Below, piece after piece: positions 5,716 to 7,496 of a stretch of DNA of 7,496 nucleotides. Where the stretch lies: positions 1-7,496 of the forward strand of contig JBGOUJ010000390.1 in the NCBI GenBank assembly GCA_041477005.1, given 5' to 3'. The notes below the pieces were generated by a model. That model was not told the DNA's origin. It worked only from the letters and a program-made list of their open reading frames with translations, and ran no database searches. The DNA is from JBGOUJ01 sp041477005 (GTDB lineage Bacteria > Acidobacteriota > Terriglobia > Bryobacterales > JACQDG01). Position numbers and translations under genes: made by a program. Numbering within the stretch: the first letter of the stretch is position 1; each line of letters begins with the position of its first letter.

Positions 5716-6040
5716 CTCTCGCTCCTTTCTCATACCCGGCAAGCGGGCCAGGCCTGCGCCTACCGGGCCGGCCCCAAACGCCGGGCGCTCCCGGGCGGGC
5801 CGCCCTGTGCGTCGCTCACCTCACCGGACACAACCAGCTCAACGCGCCATCGCTGTGTCGGATATCGGAGCCTGCGCACCTGCGCTGACCGTGGATCCCA
5901 CGTAATACCGGGTACACTGCTCGAAATGCACGCGGTGGGCCAGGCGCGTAACACTGTGAATCCGCAGGCAGTTGTCCTCGCCGTTGCGGTCACGGAAACG
6001 TAAAAATTACCCGGACGTCGTGAACGTTCTCGCACTGCGA

Positions 6041-6069
6041 TCGTCACGCTCTTGACAAACTTCTATTAT
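6041..6069 (+). promoter_or_regulatory. Possible sigma70-type promoter for a short transcript
   Basis: TCGTCA (6041-6046, four of six matches to TTGACA) and TATTAT (6064-6069, five of six matches to TATAAT) are separated by exactly 17 bases. Transcription would start near 6076 and meet the terminator at 6155-6184 after roughly 110 bases. A perfect TTGACA at 6052-6057 lies in the spacer but has no -10 at usable distance. Confidence 0.35.
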
Positions 6070-6154
6070 TACGACGCCGAAAAACCGATGTCGTTATTCT
6101 CCGCACAGTCCAAAAACTGCCGCGCTGAGTGGTGGAATTTTTATACGCCGCAAT

Positions 6155-6184
6155 CCGGCAGGCAAAGCCGGCTTTTCTTGTTTT
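6155..6184 (+). terminator. Rho-independent terminator upstream of the coiled-coil gene
   Basis: CCGGC (6155-6159), the loop AGGCAAA and GCCGG (6167-6171) are followed by CTTTTCTTGTTTT, the best intrinsic-terminator shape in the window. It faces right, 108 bases before ATG 6292, and no coding gene precedes it on this strand. It therefore ends a non-coding transcript, acts as an attenuator in the leader of the next gene, or is left over from a lost gene. Confidence 0.6.
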
Positions 6185-6197
6185 CAGCAAGATGGCT

Positions 6198-6214
6198 CCA
6201 ACCCGGCGGGTTGG
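6198..6214 (+). repeat. Leader hairpin CCAACCC-GGC-GGGTTGG
   Basis: A perfect 7-bp inverted repeat sits between the terminator and the Shine-Dalgarno of the coiled-coil gene. It could be an RNA hairpin in the leader or an operator. Confidence 0.4.
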
Positions 6215-6291
6215 TCCACTGATTGCGATGTGAGTGTTCGCCGGGCCGTGGCCGCTGCTCAGGTTACAAAGTCCCGGCAAGGAGGAAGTCC

Positions 6292-7200
6292 ATGCGTGAT
6301 CTCAATGATCATCACAATCAGGATGATGTCACCCCATCGGATGGTGCGAGCGCGGGGAATCATTCGAGCGGGAAGAATTATCTGCTCCTCGGGGCAGCGT
6401 TCGCTTTGCTGGCCGGCAGCAACGGCTACCTTCTCTGGCGGGTCAGCGACCTGAGTGCAAACGTGTCGAAGTGGCAGGCGTCCACGACGTCGGAAATCTC
6501 CGAGATCAGTAACACCCTCTCGGCCGGCGCCACAACGAATCATCGAAATCTGGAATCTCTCCGTCAGGACCTGGATGAGGCCAGGCGCCAGGCGGCCACG
6601 GCGGCCGGGAAGGCGAGGATCCAGGCCGAAAGACATGCCGAGCAGTTGGCGAGCAAGCTTGCCCAGGAGCAGGAGGAGCAGCAACGGCAAGTGACTACCG
6701 AGCTGACCGGAGTCAAGGAAACCGCCAGCACCGCCAATGCAGCCGCCAGCACGGCCAACGCCCGGATCGCCGACGTGAGCAGCGAGGTCACGGCGACCAA
6801 GTCCGAGGTGAGCGGCGCAGTTGCCGATTTGAAGCGCGTTACCGGCGACCTGGGTGTGATGAGCGGCCTGATCGCCACCAACTCCAAAGAGCTCTCGGTG
6901 CTTAGGGGGTTGGGGGAGCGGAATTACTTTGAGTTCGATCTGGCCAAATCGGACAAACCGCAGCGGGTCGGCGACATCAGCGTGCAAGTGAGGAAGGCCG
7001 ATCCCAAGCGCAACAAGTACACGGTTGACATCGTCGCCGACGACAAGAGGGTCGAGAAAAAGGACAGAAACACCAACGAGCCGGTGCAGTTCTATCGCGC
7101 CGGCGCCCGCCAGCCGTATGAGCTCGTCGTAAACGAAGTGAGAAAAGATCGGCTGGTCGGTTATCTGGCCACGCCGAAAACTCAGATGGCACGCAAGTAA
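6292..7200 (+). CDS. Inner-membrane-anchored periplasmic coiled-coil protein, function unknown
   Basis: A 302-residue envelope protein. The start is ATG 6292, six bases after a strong AAGGAGG; an upstream in-frame ATG at 6223 lacks such a site. Residues 1-28 are hydrophilic (MRDLNDHHNQDD), 29-50 form one membrane helix (YLLLGAAFALLAGSNGYLLW), and 52-205 are a long coiled coil rich in Ala, Glu, Gln and Arg. Residues 145-158 hold two copies of a heptad, ASTANAA and ASTANAR, encoded by adjacent 21-base units (6724-6744 and 6745-6765), an internal duplication that keeps coiled-coil phase. Residues 208-298 form a compact beta-type domain (NYFEFDLAKS, RVGDISVQVRKADPKRNKYT, YELVVNEVRKDRLVGYLATP). 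I recall this C-terminal pattern from uncharacterised acidobacterial proteins but know no function. Topology suggests a cytoplasmic tip, one membrane pass and a periplasmic rod with a terminal domain, a possible counterpart to the OmpA lipoprotein's stalk. Confidence 0.85.
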   Translation: MRDLNDHHNQDDVTPSDGASAGNHSSGKNYLLLGAAFALLAGSNGYLLWRVSDLSANVSKWQASTTSEISEISNTLSAGATTNHRNLESLRQDLDEARRQAATAAGKARIQAERHAEQLASKLAQEQEEQQRQVTTELTGVKETASTANAAASTANARIADVSSEVTATKSEVSGAVADLKRVTGDLGVMSGLIATNSKELSVLRGLGERNYFEFDLAKSDKPQRVGDISVQVRKADPKRNKYTVDIVADDKRVEKKDRNTNEPVQFYRAGARQPYELVVNEVRKDRLVGYLATPKTQMARK

Positions 7201-7253
7201 CGGCCGCAGAGAAACAGAGGGATCGGGGCGTGGTCCCGGTCGGCGCGGAACAC

Positions 7254-7303
7254 GGCGAGCCACCCTCCCCTGGGCAAAAAGCCTCAGCGGAGCTTGGCTC
7301 GCC
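7254..7303 (+). terminator. Long-loop inverted repeat after the coiled-coil gene
   Basis: GGCGAGCCA (7254-7262) pairs perfectly with TGGCTCGCC (7295-7303), enclosing a smaller GGGC-AAAAA-GCCT hairpin. It begins 54 bases after the stop at 7200, where a terminator is expected. No U-tract follows, so it may instead be a structured 3' end that protects the mRNA, or a dispersed repeat unit. Confidence 0.4.
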
Positions 7304-7350
7304 CCCGTTACCGCGCTCAAAACGTGACCAGCCTCGGTCCCTCGGCGGGG

Positions 7351-7356
7351 TATACT
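7351..7356 (+). promoter_or_regulatory. -10 element (TATACT) for the gene at 7395
   Basis: GGGGTATACTACACTTG contains a five-of-six -10 hexamer 38 bases before ATG 7395. No -35 is recognisable at normal spacing. An AT-richer block in GC-rich DNA at the right distance from a start makes it a plausible promoter. Confidence 0.5.
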
Positions 7357-7394
7357 ACACTTGCTTCCGTGAGCGACGCTGACTCTGACCTCCC

Positions 7395-7496
7395 ATGAAA
7401 ATCGTCCTACTCGCCTGGTCCTTGGCGCTGGCGTTCTCCGCGACGGCGGCGGAAATCCATGCGGGTATGAGGAATGTGATCGTCTGCCGGGAGGCG
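7395..7496 (+). CDS. N-terminus of an exported protein (3' end outside window)
   Basis: ATG 7395 opens a frame that stays open to the window edge (34 codons). It begins with a classic Sec signal peptide, MKIVLLAWSLALAFSATAAE, with cleavage expected after ATA or TAA, and the mature part starts EIHAGMRNVIVC. No Shine-Dalgarno is visible in front (GACCTCCC precedes the ATG), though a -10 element lies at a suitable distance. Too little is present to name a family. The single Cys soon after the cleavage site is not in a lipobox. Confidence 0.65.
   Translation, partial: MKIVLLAWSLALAFSATAAEIHAGMRNVIVCREA

Larger units (their letters stand above)
5716..6291. other. Intergenic region between divergent small membrane-protein and coiled-coil genes
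   Basis: This 576-base stretch carries no gene I can name. It starts with a very GC-rich part (about 5740-5810) full of short palindromes such as CAGGCCTG and CCGGG-CGCT-CCCGG. On the minus strand, 5839-6006 is open for 56 codons with mostly G/C third positions (FRDRNGEDNCLRIHSVTR and on), but has no plausible start and is preceded by a stop. It may be a gene remnant. The AT-richer right half holds the promoter-like element, terminator and hairpin described separately, plus the Shine-Dalgarno AAGGAGG at 6279-6285. Confidence 0.5.

Noticed and set aside
5926..6003. A 25-residue + strand peptide after GGGTACACT
   Set aside because: No ribosome site, no -35 and a composition without features; it is antisense to a more coding-like minus-strand stretch.
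6155..6171. Cyclic-di-GMP (GEMM-type) riboswitch suggested by GGCAAAGCC
   Set aside because: Only a short piece resembles the family. The other conserved segments and the second stem are missing, and the bases are fully explained as a terminator stem and loop.
6259..7320. A 353-codon open frame on the minus strand opposite the coiled-coil gene
   Set aside because: The + strand protein has a strong ribosome site, clean topology and a family-like end domain. The minus translation is a low-complexity Arg/Gly/Leu shadow typical of GC-rich antisense frames.
1..7496. CRISPR arrays, tRNA or rRNA genes, insertion sequences or att sites
   Set aside because: I found no repeated spaced units, no cloverleaf or rRNA-like sequence and no transposase or paired terminal repeats. 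The 4-5 bp duplications are the only possible traces of past mobile elements.

Overview
The window is GC-rich bacterial DNA, most likely from an Acidobacteriota genome of the Solibacter/Bryobacter type. I infer this from the style of the genes and ran no database search. The pointers are a cytochrome-fused PQQ dehydrogenase, a family of esterases and coiled-coil envelope proteins that I associate with that phylum, and a decayed VapBC pair of matching style. No rRNA, tRNA, CRISPR array or intact insertion sequence is visible.

Layout, left to right. Bases 2-1849 (+) hold the 3' part of a periplasmic PQQ-dependent dehydrogenase fused behind a cytochrome c domain; all PQQ and metal ligands are present, including a D-W-D that fits the lanthanide-type signature. 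Bases 1862-3702 form a gene graveyard. It contains a diverged second copy of the dehydrogenase tail (about 1862-1960), a broken VapC toxin (1973-2396, -), a frameshifted VapB antitoxin (2409-2651, -), an esterase missing its catalytic half (2695-3174, +), and a frameshifted exported protein (3089-3702, +). A hairpin at 3808-3833 separates this from the next block.

From 3858 onward the theme is the cell envelope. There is an OmpA/Pal-type lipoprotein with a coiled-coil stalk (3858-4646, -), a truncated and frameshifted MscS-like channel remnant (4911-5365, -), a 49-residue lmo0937-family membrane protein (5566-5715, -), a 0.58-kb intergenic region with a terminator and a possible short transcript, an inner-membrane coiled-coil protein (6292-7200, +), and the signal peptide of a further exported protein (7395-7496, +). 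OmpA, MscS and lmo0937-type proteins together suggest an envelope or osmotic-stress neighbourhood, now partly decayed.

The most unusual observation is how the genes were broken. Three separate frameshifts (vapC, vapB and the 3089-3702 gene) are each explained exactly by one perfect 4-5 bp tandem duplication: TTAG twice, TTAGC twice and TTACA twice, read on the coding strand. Each abuts a T, so the ancestral site in every case is TTTA followed by G or C. Removing one copy restores a reading frame of full family length in both toxin-antitoxin genes. This looks like a shared mutational footprint, such as fill-in of staggered breaks, excision scars or slippage, rather than random decay.
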